64,000 nucleotides of DNA. Source: Rosa chinensis (Eukaryota > Streptophyta > Magnoliopsida > Rosales > Rosaceae). The notes beneath the pieces were generated by a model. The model saw nothing but the letters and a program-made list of their open reading frames with translations, had not been told where the DNA came from and did no database searches. The position numbers were made by a program, and so were the translations under genes. Position 1 is the first letter of the stretch, and every line of letters begins with the position of its first letter. Positions 1-11,225 of this stretch are shown in pieces. Location: assembly GCF_002994745.2 (NCBI RefSeq), contig NC_037090.1, positions 15,426,001 through 15,490,000 of the forward strand, in the 5' to 3' direction.

Positions 1-886
1 AAATGAGCTGAAGAAAGTTATTTTGCGAGCTTGAATGGATGATAAGCTTACACAAGCTGAGTTTGCTCAAGTAACACACTCTCCATATATAGACAAAGCA
101 GAGAGAGAACCCGAATTGCAACATTTGTCTATCTTCAACAAATGCTATTTACAATTGCAGCTACCTCTCTGTATGTTCTATAGTTAATCAACTTCAAGAT
201 TGAGTCCTATGTACTGGTAGTCATTTGGATTTCTCTTTAGTTATATTCTTTTGGGAATTATAGCATGTACTTGTGTAAATTTACTTCTTCCATCCATCCA
301 AGTTATCCTTTTGTTTTTGAAATTGAATGGTTCAATAACCAAATTATAAACTATAACAACAATTAAATGTAACTGAATTGAGAGGAGACCCAACAAATTG
401 GTACAAGAGTCAGCCTGCACACTAGAGTTGGAAAGGAAGGGGCATTGTTCAAGATTCACAACTCATGTATAGATATAGTTAACAATCAATTTACATATTG
501 CTTGACAACAACTCACAATAATTTTACAAATTTTGGTTTGGCAAGGTAAACTACACCGTGATAGACAAGAGAAACAATTTCCAGTGTTATGCAGCACTTG
601 GACCTTGTGCCGATCACAAGGTGTCTTGGGTATAAACAAGACAGCACCATGGTTTTCTTTTAGACTCAGGACCACCCCATTCTTATCTGAGAATAATACC
701 TGGAGTCTTCAAGATGATTTCCCTCCAGAATATGACAAGTTCAATATGCTTTAGAACAAAAACCAATTAAAGCCCTTTACACATAGGCCTTTAGAACAAT
801 AACCACTTCTGCTACATGTTTCCTCTCAACAAAATTCAAACAGATGGAAACACAGCTGATTTTCTCCTATGCTTTCCTTTGACCTA
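1..886. other. Non-coding stretch at the window edge
   Basis: No convincing exon was found on either strand. The open frames are short, AT-rich and share no recognisable motif. If the WNK-like exon further along belongs to a complete gene, this stretch would lie inside its long first intron. It could also hold the former 3' untranslated region of the TIC20 copy, but no poly-A tail is visible there. Confidence 0.4.
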
Positions 887-1691
887 TTAGTCATAGGGAA
901 TTTGAATATATGCAGCATCACAAACAAAGGGGATATCAGCGTACATACCAGCAAGAGCACAGTGTATGCACTCCAAGTCTCCAACGCTGTAAATAGGTAA
1001 GCAAATGCAACGGCTGTCCAGAAGTGCATCCCGAATTTACCCTAGTAAATAGCAAGTGGCATCCAACGGCTCACAGTCCCTATCACCTGCAAGGCATTCA
1101 CCAACAGTATGCCCATCACCACATGAAATCTGAAGAAGTGAGGGCACTCCTTTTTCCTTACAATTCCAAGATATGCAACGAAAAAGTATGCCATCAAGAA
1201 CCAGCTGGGCAAACTCCCAACGGCGCCAAGAAATGGGTATGTGAAGAACTCAAAGTCTTCCAGGAAAGGGTGCAGCTGATAGGCTGTCTCAGCATGCATC
1301 CATGTCTCGTGTGGGAGCATTAAGCAGGGGAGACATGCTAATGTCCACCACCACCACTTTGGCTTCTTCATCATGGGAGGGAACTGAAAACTGTATGGGA
1401 CATCCTTAGATGCTTGAGGGGGCATACTAGATCTGCCTCGCCTTTGTAGTGTGGGGATTGTGCGTAAAGGCTGCCATGATCCCCACTGAAAAATGGGCTC
1501 AATGTAGCACAAAGGTGCAGAAGCGGCATAGCCTTCTGAAGAGAACTCCATGAACTGATGCACTGAAAAGAACTATTACTTTGAAATCGAGGAATGCATG
1601 ACAACACAGGGCTACTGCATATCGTTGGCTTACACACACTCGAATTTATAAAGATACACCCACTGCGTCTGGTACATGCATTTGGAATCAT
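887..1691 (-). pseudogene. TIC20-I: Broken TIC20-I copy (chloroplast inner-envelope import channel protein)
   Basis: TIC20 is a four-helix inner-envelope membrane protein of the plastid import machinery. The minus strand encodes nearly the whole protein without an intron: a transit-peptide-like N-terminus from the ATG at 1691, then ASKDVPYSFQFPP, KPKWWWWTLACLP, HETWMHAETAYQLHPFLED, FLMAYFFVAYLGIV, FFRFHVVMG and GMHFWTAVAFAYLFTALE, and finally AYIQIPYD before a stop at 887-889. Three lesions are seen. The frame changes near 1545-1575. A TAG at 1042-1044 stands where the family has Trp in IYWGK. An 8-bp tandem duplication at 971-986 (CTCCAAGT/CTCCAACG) shifts the C-terminal frame. Lack of introns suggests a retrocopy, but no poly-A tail or target duplication was found, so a decayed genomic duplicate is possible. 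Confidence 0.85.
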
Positions 1692-1744
1692 AGCCAAGTA
1701 CCTTTTGCTGATACAGAGCCGCAGTGGCTACTACGAGAGCTCTA

Positions 1745-2220
1745 GCTCGATCAATTTAGGGTTTCCGTACCAATTTCTTGACTGAGACTTTAGGAAGCTA
1801 GTCTTAAGATACTCTCATAGCACGATTCTGATGTGCATTTAGCAGCCACAGTGAGAAAGAAGATAATGAGGACCACAACCTTCCAAGCAAGAATAAATGC
1901 TAAAAAATCATCAATTCAGGCTACAAAAATTCAATTCATCAACCCATCAATGAAACTTTGACAAAGAACAGAGAAAAAAGATACACTTTCTTGAAAGCTC
2001 CTTTGCCTAAAACCTCTATATGCTGCAAGGTGCAAATCACCAAAAACACAACATCAGCACAAATCAACTCATATACATCAACCCCAATCAGTACTTGATG
2101 AAAAGATTAAGACTTGCAAGAGTAGAACAGCTAAATCAAATAAAAAACTGAAACCATATTGTACAATCGAAATTACGCAATAATTGAATTAAAGCCAGAG
2201 ATTAAGTTCGAACAACTGAC
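1745..2220. other. Non-coding, possible intron of the WNK-like gene
   Basis: AT-rich sequence between the TIC20 copy and the WNK-like exon with no coding signal on either strand. The sequence just below 2221 reads as a good splice donor on the minus strand, so this is best read as the beginning of an intron. Confidence 0.4.
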
Positions 2221-2309
2221 CTCCGTCCGTAACGACCAGTGAGATCAACCTTAGTGAACTCAGCCTCATCATCGTCCGCTTCCTGATCCGACGGCAAATC
2301 TTCAGGCAT
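2221..2309 (-). CDS. Probable first exon of a WNK serine/threonine kinase (partial)
   Basis: The ATG at 2309 opens an acidic 29-residue peptide that ends EFTKVDLTGRYGR, followed by a strong donor (AG/GTCAGT) at 2220. Plant WNK kinases begin with a short acidic leader and a conserved (V/E)VDPTGRYGRY motif just before the kinase domain, so the match is good although Pro is replaced by Leu. No kinase-domain exon is seen in the remaining 2.2 kb of the minus strand. Either the first intron runs past the window edge and holds the TIC20 copy, or this is an orphan exon. The call rests on one short motif. Confidence 0.5.
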
Positions 2310-2646
2310 TGATTTTCGCAAAGCCTTTTGCTTTCGATCAAATCAGACTACAATCGGATTCGGGTCAAATCCAAAACCCTCAAATTCAATTTGGGAGGGA
2401 ACCAATTGTGATTTGTGAAGAGGACCTGCCAAAAATGGAAACGCAGCAGAGTCAGCGATGTGCTTTGGAGTTCTGGGTTCTGAGAGAGAGTGAGGAAGAC
2501 GGTCGAGATCCAAGAGCCCAGAGCCCCAGACCACCTACTGCTTGTGGTAAACTTGGCTTTTACTGCGCTACGATTTTTTTTTGTCTGCGTTTGACAATTG
2601 TTCACTAACCAACGACCAGCTAACGTTGGTATTCAACTGTTAGCAC

Positions 2647-3272
2647 TAGGGCTGTCACTTGGTCGGTTTGAATCGGTTATAGGTATTACCAACTTCAAAA
2701 CCAAAGCTTTCGGTTTCAAAACTGAGCTACCAATTACCAACCAAAATTTTCGGTTTTTAATTATATCTACCAAATTCGGTATTTCGGTTTTCGGTATTAC
2801 CAATTTTAGAATAACTAATTCTTTATAATATAAAATAGAATGAACAAAACTAGGTTTTTGAATTTTATAGTCATAAACGTTGTATTCATCTACTAATTAT
2901 AGCTTTCTTTTATATATATATGACATCAAGTTCTAGCAATTTTCAATAAAATTAGGTTATTTAACCATCTTTGACTAGGTTACTTAAAATAAATGTACTA
3001 TTAATGTAGTATATGTAGTAATGTTCATACTATTATAAAAGTTTTTATGTTTATTTCTTAATATACATGTATGTGTATTAAAAACTGTAGTATATAAATC
3101 TAATATTTAGATAATCGGTAGATTCGGTATTTACCAAAACCAAACCAACTTTTTCGGTAATTTTTTATTTCGGTTTTATCGGTCTCGGTTTTCAAAAAGT
3201 CGGTTTACCAAACCTAAACCATCGGTTGGTATTCGGTCGGTTTGGTAATTACCAAACCAAGTGGCAGCCCTA
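2647..3272. mobile_element. hAT-type MITE with 8-bp target-site duplication
   Basis: The element is bounded by imperfect inverted repeats, TAGGGCTGTCACTTGG at the left and CCAAGTGGCAGCCCTA at the right. Identical 8-bp direct repeats GTTAGCAC flank it at 2639-2646 and 3273-3280. An 8-bp duplication plus these termini is typical of the hAT superfamily. The 626-bp interior has no open frame of note; it is AT-rich and full of TTCGGTATTACCAA-like subrepeats that continue the inverted repeat inward. It is therefore non-autonomous. Confidence 0.88.
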
Positions 3273-3280
3273 GTTAGCAC

Positions 3281-3765
3281 ACGTGACTTGCACCCTGCTG
3301 GTACAAGTGACCCGACGGTGCATGGAACCCTCATTGTCGTCTTTGTCTTGAAGAAAAAGAAGAAAATTGCAGTTGGGGGAATGAACCTGTACCGCGAAGT
3401 ACAAGTACTCATGAGACTTAAAAAGGATGACCAATAGAAGCGTATATGAATGAACAACAATGGTGGACCTTGACCAAAAGCTCCAATAAGACATGATATA
3501 ATAATTGAATGCGCGTTCCATCTTTTTCCTTACCGAGTTTCGGACTCGAGCAATAAAAATTAGGATTATAATCATAAACAATAACCCTAAAAATTATATA
3601 TTTATTTTTCTTACCTATTCTATTGAAAGCACTGGCTCTTGCGAAAACACGTGTTCGTTTCGATTGTAAATGCTCTGGGACTCCACATAGCTAGGTACAA
3701 CTTCTTTTCAGAAAACTAATCAGGATAATATTGCAGAGGAAGTAGAAGCCAACCCGGTAGAGACA
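3281..3765. other. Upstream region of the receptor kinase gene
   Basis: No coding sequence is seen. This stretch should contain the promoter and leader of the WAK-like gene that starts at 3766. No unambiguous TATA box was picked out by eye. Confidence 0.4.
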
Positions 3766-5775
3766 ATGCAATGGCTAGTTCAGCACATGATTTTCATTCT
3801 ATTGTTATATAAATGGCGCATAAGTACAGCATCATCATCACCACTGAAGATAGCGAAGGGGAACTGTACATCGCAGTGCGGAGGTGTTAGCATCCCATAC
3901 CCATTTGGGATAGGACCTAATAACCATTGTTATTTTGACTCGTGGTACGAAATAGAATGCAACCTCTCTGTTCCAGTAGCAAAGCCGTTCTTGAGGCGTC
4001 TACAACTGGAGGTGCTGAATATTTCTGTTTATGGTGGAAACACAACTGTTCAGGTTCCAAGCCCTGTTACTTACTTGAGTTGCAAAGGGAAGCAATCTCC
4101 GCTAGCGCCAAATCTGACCGGAAGCCCTTTTATGTACTCTGTTGAAAACAGTTTCGTTGCAGTCAGTTGTGATTCATTTGCCTCGCTGCGCACAGATACG
4201 CACACTCTTACTGGGTGCTCGTCAACGTGTCTTGATCAAGATATTCTTTCCGCTTCTGAAATGTGCAAGTATGGTTTTGACTGTTGCCGGACTGCCCTTT
4301 CCCAATTTATCACTACTACTTTCAGCATCACACAAGAACGAGATGAAACAAGAAGAAATAAGACGGATTGCGAGGACTATGCTTTCCTGGTTGACCAACA
4401 GTGGTTTGATGAACATAAATCAGACTTCAGAGCTATCAAGGATAGGGACGTCGTTCCTGTGAAATTAGACTGGATCTTAAGCTTAGAAAAAATAAGTCCT
4501 TGATCAAGTCATTTGAAGCATTCACAGAAGTAGACGGCCGGAGGAACCCAAATGACGGAACACCCAGCTGCTATACATATAGTTTTTTGAGGAATTACAC
4601 ACGGTCTGATTTGTATGACTGTATGTGTCCGCCAGGCTATGAAGGAAATCCCTACCTTCTCTTACCTTGTGGAGGTAATTCTTTGAAATCCGTTTTCTTT
4701 AGGCAGTTTTTGAGAAAATAGTGCTAGATTACCCTCTTTAATTACAAAATTATTTTCAACGAATTTGCAATCCTTTTTTATAATTGAACAAATTATTGAC
4801 ATGGCCACCTTTGTTCAAACCTATTATACTACGCTTCTCCGCAAAGTGAAATAGAAAATGGAACAATTTGGTTACTGAATCTCTAGGTTAAATTGAAATG
4901 AAATAAAAAATGAGTGAAATTCTCCATATTTCTGTTTTTGATAACTTGAATTTTATTTTTAGTTCTTTTATATAAATTTCTACCAACACAAATTTCTACT
5001 AGTCTGCATTAAGGAGTTGTTATTTTGGCGAACTGCTATTGATTCATATTATACATGACATTTTCTCAAGAGCTGTTATTGTGATATCGTGATCTTTATC
5101 TTTGTTTTGTATGTTTCAGATATTGATGAATGCAAGGATGGTAATCCGTGCCAGGGTGATGATCTTAATACAACTACTACATGGAACATTAGTAATGCCA
5201 AATGTCAGAACACTGACGGGGGTCATATATGCTACTCAAATAGAACAGGGGAAACCTGCGAATTGTTTGCCTCTGACAGAGTTGCTAAGTGCTACCATCA
5301 AAGTAGGCCTCACTCTCAGCTCAAGCCTATTCTCTCAGGTAAATTAATCTCTATACTATATGGTAACTTTCTTTAGTCTAAGAGGACTAATTTATACGTG
5401 GTACAGATTACTGGTATTACTGAAATATGCATGTCGTATGTACTACGATTGTAAGTGTATACTTGAAAATAGTATAAATAAAAAATAAATTTACAGTAAA
5501 CAAAAATAGATAAAATATTCAATAATTAGAAATTTTACACATATTCTGACCATATAATTTAGGGAAAATCGTCCGTACAGTACCTGACTTTTGCCCCATT
5601 CTAAACTTCAGTACCTCATATTCAGGAAATATCATAACGGTACCTGAGGTTCTGACCCCGACCGAAGAATGGTACCTGGAGCCGTTAGCTCCGTTACAGA
5701 AGCTGACAATTGAAGGATATTTTCGTCTTTTCATGTCTTAATCAAATTTTTTATTATCTAATTCATCTTTTTCTA

Positions 5776-5834
<59 letters not shown>

Positions 5835-8727
5835 CAACTCTCCTCGGTCTCAACGGAGCCACAGGCTTCACCACCGTCTCTCAGATCGGATTCAGCCTTC
5901 ACCGACCTAAACTCCGACATCAACTTTCATCTCTCTCTCTCTCTCTCTCTTGAATCCAAATCTCAATTCGGTCTCAATGGAGCCACCAATATCACTACAG
6001 TCTCTCAGATCGAACCCAACCTTCATGACCCGAAGAAGGAATTGATAGGATCGAGGACTCCAAGGACTTGCAGCAACAGAGCAAAGCCTTCGATAAGCTC
6101 ACTGACCGCGTCGAAGATCGCCAGGTCGATTCGACAAGATTCCAGAAGGCCATGGCTTCCATTGCTGACACCTTAGAAGTCGATTTGGAAGCTATGAGAA
6201 AGAGGGAGAAAGAATTGGGTACTGTGAAGATCAATCCATGCGATGTTGAGATAATTGCCATCAATATGTTGCTGGGTTTGAATTGGAACAGTGAGGCAGG
6301 AAGTGAGTTTTTTAGGAAATTGTGAGAAAGTTTGAGGGCTCTCTGTTTCATCTTCTATGAGCAATTTTGTTTCCCTAATTTTCCTTTCCAATTTATGCAT
6401 TGCAGCTTCCAAGGATTATGTTGGTGCAAATTGGATTGCAGTTTCCTTAATTGTGAGAAAGAGTTGAACCCTCAATCAAATTGCAGGTTAGGTTATGCAA
6501 AACCGTTATTTCGAAAATGCACTACAGAATTGACCTGGGATTCTTAAGAATTGGGTTCGGATTTCAATTGGGTTTCTTTGGATTTCTAGAGTTGGTTGAT
6601 TTGGATTGAATGGAGTCATTGAATGGAATTGGTTCATATGTATTCGAGTTGTGGTGATTTGGTTTGTGCCCAGAAAGTGATTGATGAAATGCGTGAGATA
6701 TATTTGGTTTGGTGGAATCTTTGATATGTGAGTATAGTAAGTGTAGTAGGTATAAGGAGGTTTTGGGTCTTTTTGAGGCGATGAAAGTAATGGAGAATGT
6801 GAGGGTTGATGCGGTGACGATGGTGAAGGTTGTTTTAGCATGTATTCACTTGGGTGAATGGCAAATTTCGGATTCTATGAAAGTATGTGGAAGAAAATCA
6901 TGTTGGTGTTGATGTTTACTTGGGAATACAACGATGGATATTTATGGACGGTGTGGTCTCCGGCCTCTTGAACTTGTACTTCTCATCGTCAGTGGCGGCG
7001 AACACGGTGGAGAGGTCATCGGAGCCCATTGTTAGGGTTTGTTGTAGTCGGGTGGATGAGCGAGGTTTAGAGAGAGAGAGAGAGGGAGTCAGAGAGAGAG
7101 AGGGAGGAAGTTATACGAAGAAAATTAAGTAAAACAAAAAACAAAGGGTAAATTGGTCATTTACTTATCAAAATATGCCAACTGTCAGCTTCTGTAACGG
7201 AGCTAACGGCTCCAGGTACCATTCTTCGGTTGGGGTCAGAATCTCATGTACCGTTCTGATATTTCCTGAATGTGAGGTACTGAAGTTTAGAATGGGGCAA
7301 ATGTCATGTATTGAACGGACGATTTTCCCTATAATTTAACACAATTGTTTAAATGATACATATACGTAACTTTCACATACTAATCATTTATACATCACGT
7401 AATGCCTTATGCTAACAGTGATCTCACTATCATGCAAATGGACGTTATATATTATACTCTACTAGTTGAGAGTAATTTATCATAGAACTGAGTAATTATA
7501 TATGCAGGTCTCGGTGCTGGTATTGGACTGTTGTCATTGCTTAGTGGTGCATGGTGGGTATACAAGTTTGTAAAGAAATGGAAGAAGATTAAACGTAAGG
7601 AGATGTTTTACAAACGAAATGGTGGTCTATTGCTAGAACAACAATTATCGTCAGGTGATATTAACGTTGAGAGAATCAAATTGTTCAAATGCAAGGAGTT
7701 ACAGAGGTCTACAAACAATTTCAATGCTGATAGAATTATTGGTCAAGGGGGGCAAGGTACTGTTTATAAAGGCATGTTGATGGATGGAAGAATTGTGGCT
7801 GTTAAAAAGTCAAAAATTGTAGACGAGGCAAAGCTTTCAGAATTCATCAATGAGGTTGTCATTCTTTCTCAAATCAACCACAGGAATATCGTTCAACTAT
7901 TGGGTTGTTGTCTAGAGACGGAAGTTCCTCTTTTGGTATATGAGTTTATACCTAACGGAAACTTATCTCAGTACATCCATGACCAGACCGAAGACTTTCC
8001 ACTTACATGGGAGATTCGTTTACGAATTGCTACAGAAATTGCAGGAGCTCTTTCCTACTTACATGCTTCAGCTTCGTTTCCCATTTATCACAGGGACATC
8101 AAGTCTACAAACATACTCTTGGATGATAAATATAGAGCAAAAATTGCTGACTTTGGAACTTCAAGATTAGTTACCATTGACCAAACGCACTTGACCACAA
8201 ACGTACATGGCACATTTGGTTATTTGGATCCTGAATACTACCAATCGAGTCAATTTACTGAGAAAAGTGACGTCTACAGCTTTGGAGTGGTGCTTGTTGA
8301 GCTCTTGACAGGAAAAAAACCAGTAACAAGGTCAGCCGAAGGCGAAACATACAAGAGTCTTGCCACATATTTTATTGTTTCGTTGCAGGAAGATTCTCTA
8401 TTTGACATTCTTGATGCTCGAGTAGTGAATGAAGGCTCTAAACATGGTATTATGGTAGTCGCTAATCTTGCAAAGCGATGTTTAAATTTGAATGGAAGAA
8501 AGCGCCCTACGATGAGAGAGATCACAGCAGAGTTGGAGACCATCCAATTATCGGAGAAACTTGCCGACGCTCGTCAACCAAGTTGTGAAAGGATTGAATC
8601 TGGCCAAGATTATCGAATCGAGCAGTGGGATGACGTTGTTTCTAGCTCCACAATGTCAACTTGGGAAGGTGCTCCGACTCCATCATCAGTTGAACTGCTT
8701 CCACTAGTTTCTATGAAGACATGTTGA
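3766..8727 (+). CDS. Wall-associated kinase-like receptor kinase gene, three exons, one frameshift
   Basis: Exons are inferred at 3766-4674, 5120-5338 and 7508-8727, with GT-AG junctions whose phases agree. Exon 1 gives a signal peptide (about residues 1-24) and a galacturonan-binding GUB_WAK ectodomain with [13 protein letters not shown] and many Cys. Its end [17 protein letters not shown] leads into exon 2, a calcium-binding EGF-like module beginning [11 protein letters not shown]. Exon 3 gives the membrane segment and kinase. Proteins of this type sit in the plasma membrane and sense pectin or wall fragments. A single defect is seen: at the A6 run 4487-4492 one base appears missing, so the first frame stops at 4501-4503 while the downstream ectodomain continues in the next frame. 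With the frame intact the product would be about 782 residues, normal for the family. Intron 2 carries a Pack-MULE. Confidence 0.85.
5782..5831. repeat. (CT)n microsatellite inside the Pack-MULE
   Basis: About 50 bases of uninterrupted CT dinucleotides, with a shorter CT run at 5932-5950. A (GA)-rich tract at 7069-7106 lies at the matching place near the other end, so the pair may be part of an extended degenerate inverted repeat. Confidence 0.9.
6035..6325 (+). pseudogene. Captured HYPK-like fragment (huntingtin-interacting protein K family)
   Basis: The frame reads [20 protein letters not shown], then [18 protein letters not shown] and [20 protein letters not shown]. This follows closely the conserved core of plant HYPK, a small chaperone-like regulator of the NatA N-terminal acetyltransferase with a C-terminal UBA-like domain. 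After VEIIA the match fades into [13 protein letters not shown], where the UBA-like helices should be, and no normal C-terminus follows. It lacks a clear start of its own and lies between the inverted repeats of the Mutator element, so it is read as a transduplicated piece of a host gene. Expression is not implied. Confidence 0.8.
6629..6960 (+). pseudogene. Captured pentatricopeptide-repeat (PPR) gene fragment
   Basis: Read in pieces, the plus strand gives [20 protein letters not shown], then [38 protein letters not shown] and [15 protein letters not shown]. This is the helical repeat pattern of a PLS-type organelle RNA-binding PPR protein. The frame breaks at least three times: near 6717, near 6880, and again near 6925 where the codons slip from VYLG into a PPR-like DIYGRCG. 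It is a decayed fragment of about two to three repeats captured by the Pack-MULE, separate from the HYPK piece. Confidence 0.75.
7508..8727 (+). CDS. Membrane segment and kinase exon of the WAK-like gene
   Basis: The exon opens right after an AG acceptor and encodes a hydrophobic segment ([17 protein letters not shown]) followed by basic stop-transfer residues. A full Ser/Thr kinase domain follows: glycine loop [17 protein letters not shown] lysine, catalytic [18 protein letters not shown] magnesium loop, [10 protein letters not shown] activation-segment end, and [16 protein letters not shown]. All catalytic residues are present, and the HRD arginine makes it an RD kinase. This exon is open from end to end, so the damage in exon 1 has not spread here. 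A truncated protein made from this exon alone would lack a signal peptide. Confidence 0.92.
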
Positions 8728-9480
8728 ATAATATATTTCTAGCTGGTACTGTAAAATATGTTCAATTTGCTACTTTTGACAATTTTATGTTACATTTTAT
8801 GCTACATATACTATGTTATAAGTGATCGATCAATCCTCCTTGTGTAGTTAATTGGAGGTCCTCAAAAGTTTTTCCAATTGGGTCGGTTTAAGGATAAAAG
8901 GAGTGTGCATGGTTTCGGCAAATGTACATCTCAGTATGGTATAAATTGAATCGTCTCATACTTTTATGATGTCTCCATAGCTTCATTTGATTGATATTTT
9001 TCCTCTCAACATGTGTCCTTTTTCAGTGAACATCTGCTTAATGCATCTCTTGGTAACGGGGTTGTCTGATGATTAATCTTGATGTCTAGTCTACATGCTC
9101 TCATCCAACACGACAGCATCATGAACAAAATCTCCATTTCCGACGAAATGTTCGTGTTCCCCCCTTACAGCTCTCTTACATTTCTGCTTTCGGGAAAACC
9201 ATACATGCATGAGGTGTTTATAGAATGACAACATCTTTTTCTTCAGTATATAATTTTTTTTTTCAGCTTCGTTATATATGGTTTGATATTAATTTGAATG
9301 GTTGGTTTTCTGATGTAGTCGGAGTATCCTAGGTTTACAAGGTATAAATTCTACAACAGATAAATCCAGTCCATCAGAGAATATGAGAAAAACTCTCAAT
9401 TTGATTTTAAAGAATATGAAATATATGAGTCTGCAGCTATTTAAGGTTGCTTAAATTCTAATATACTCAATAAGTTCTTA
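8728..9480. other. 3' flank of the receptor kinase gene
   Basis: AT-rich sequence holding the presumed 3' untranslated region and polyadenylation site of the WAK-like gene. No further gene or repeat structure was recognised. Confidence 0.4.
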
Positions 9481-10292
9481 AAAGAATGATGAAACCTATT
9501 TCAGAGCAGCTCTGCTAGGGTTAGTGTTAGCCTGCTCTGCTAGGGTTAGTGTTAGCCAATTAGTCACCCTCAAGTATAAAGGGTACAAGCTCTGCTAGGG
9601 TTAATGTTAGCCAAATAGTCACCCTCAAGTATAAGAGGTACAAGTAATAGTATAAGAATTTAAGAAAGGTTGTCGAACCCACGAGTATTGAATTTCTTTC
9701 ATTAGCTAGGGTGTTAACCTAAGAAGAGCTAGAATATGCAAATGTACAATCACAAACCTAAATTCATAAGGAAATCTAGGCTCATGGTGAGTATGTGTAT
9801 TGTGGTGGTAGTGAAATTATTTGTTGGATAGAGTGCTTAACCAAATTAAAATAAATGCCCAAATGTAAACTAAACTACTCTAAACTAAACTAGTAATATA
9901 ATTGATGAAGTTAGGAGTTGAATTGCCTACCACTAACCTCCCTTGCAAGTATTGAAATTCATATACAAGTGATGCTATTCTAATTTCCCAATTTCCTAAT
10001 TACCCTCTTTGCATCCAGGTAAGACTATAAAGGCTTAAACTTCTTTAATGTTATCAATTCCAACCGGATAAGTCTAGAATTAACTACCTAAGAACAAATC
10101 CTATTACTGGTTAAGTCTCAATTCATTATTCCTGGATGCATAAAGCTTTGAGTTTAGATAATCATGCAAGCAAACCAATCCTAGATCTAAGTGATTTTAA
10201 CTCACAACCTTCATATGCACATAGAGGATGCTATCATGCTATCATGCTATCAATGCTCAAGGTTAACTACTCCCTAAACATGTTTTCATGAG

Positions 10293-10540
10293 GCCAACAA
10301 GGTTTGGCTCAGTTGGCATGGGCGGCCTCGTGCTGGAACCCCCACCCGAGTTCGATCCCCGCTGCCAGCAGGCCTCGTTGGTTCGTGATCTGTAAGTACC
10401 TGCGGAAATCCATACCTGTGGGCTGTGTGACAGTTAGGTGTCACCGTAAGTCCTGCAGGGTTGAGGTTGTAGGCGTGCCCTGGCGATGGTGGTGTAGCGT
10501 AACCAAGCTCTCACCTAAACTTTTTGTAACAAAAAAAAAA
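10293..10540 (+). mobile_element. tRNA-derived SINE with 14-bp target-site duplication
   Basis: The 5' part has pol III promoter-like boxes, TGGCTCAGTTGGC (A box) and GAGTTCGATCC (B box), as in a tRNA. The element ends TTTTTGTAAC followed by an A tract. Perfect repeats CATGTTTTCATGAG flank it at 10279-10292 and 10541-10554. A second copy of the family, inverted, lies at 46895-47146. Confidence 0.9.
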
Positions 10541-11225
10541 CATGTTTTCATGAGATGACAAACACAACATATTCAAAATAGTTAAGTTTGAATCAATGCA
10601 TTCACTTCTTGAATTAGCATATGAAGATAAAAATCACAAATAACTTCAAATGTAAATTAAAACATTAATTTATACAAGATTGGCTAGGGCTTTCAACCTT
10701 AGCCCCAACAAAGCACTACTCACTCATAATTACATATACTAACTTTATCATCAAATTAAACACCAAAATATAATCTAGAGTAAAAGGGATAGAGTTGGCT
10801 TAATAGTGTGTCGGATGGTCCCCAAGCTCACGTCTTGGTGGTGATGGTGGTGGTGGTGATTCCCTCTCCTTCTTGCTCTTGAAGATTTGATGATAAAAGA
10901 TAGTGAAACTTGTATTATATATTGTGTAAATATATAGGTGGAGTAGATGGAGAAAATGATGATAGAAAAGAGAGTAGATAAATGATATAGTAGTGGTGGT
11001 GTTAATGGAGGTAGAGGATAAGAAATGGCAGTGGTGATGGATCAGATGGAGTAGTATGGATAGTATGAGTTTGAATTTTGGGAGGTGGAGATGGAGGTTT
11101 TGTGGTGCAGATAGAGAGAAAGCAGATGTAATAGGGTGGTATGGGTGATGTCTTTTCCTTGTGAGAAGAGATGCTTATATAGAGAAGAAAAAGGGAAGTA
11201 AATGATGAATTGGAAGCAAAAGGGA

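Larger units (their letters stand above)
5562..7329. mobile_element. Pack-MULE (Mutator-like element with captured gene pieces) in intron 2
   Basis: Long inverted repeats of about 150-160 bp face each other. The left starts GGGAAAATCGTCCGTACAGT and the right ends with its near-complement ACGGACGATTTTCCC. Flanking 9-bp direct repeats TATAATTTA stand at 5553-5561 and 7330-7338, the duplication length of Mutator elements. No transposase frame is present. The interior holds (CT)n and (GA)n tracts next to the inverted repeats and two host-derived pieces, HYPK-like and PPR-like, both in the same orientation as the receptor gene. Confidence 0.9.

Noticed and set aside
1024..1323. Plus-strand 99-codon frame opposite TIC20
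   Set aside because: Shadow of the conserved TIC20 sequence on the other strand, with no independent motif.
9509..9640. Short GCTCTGCTAGGGTTAGTGTTAGCC repeats as telomere-like DNA or a CRISPR-like array
   Set aside because: Only three imperfect copies with unequal spacing in decayed LTR sequence; GGGTTAG is not tandemly repeated as in a telomere.
10304..10558. 84-codon frame MAQLAWAASCWNPHPSS
   Set aside because: It lies wholly inside a tRNA-derived SINE, which is non-coding.
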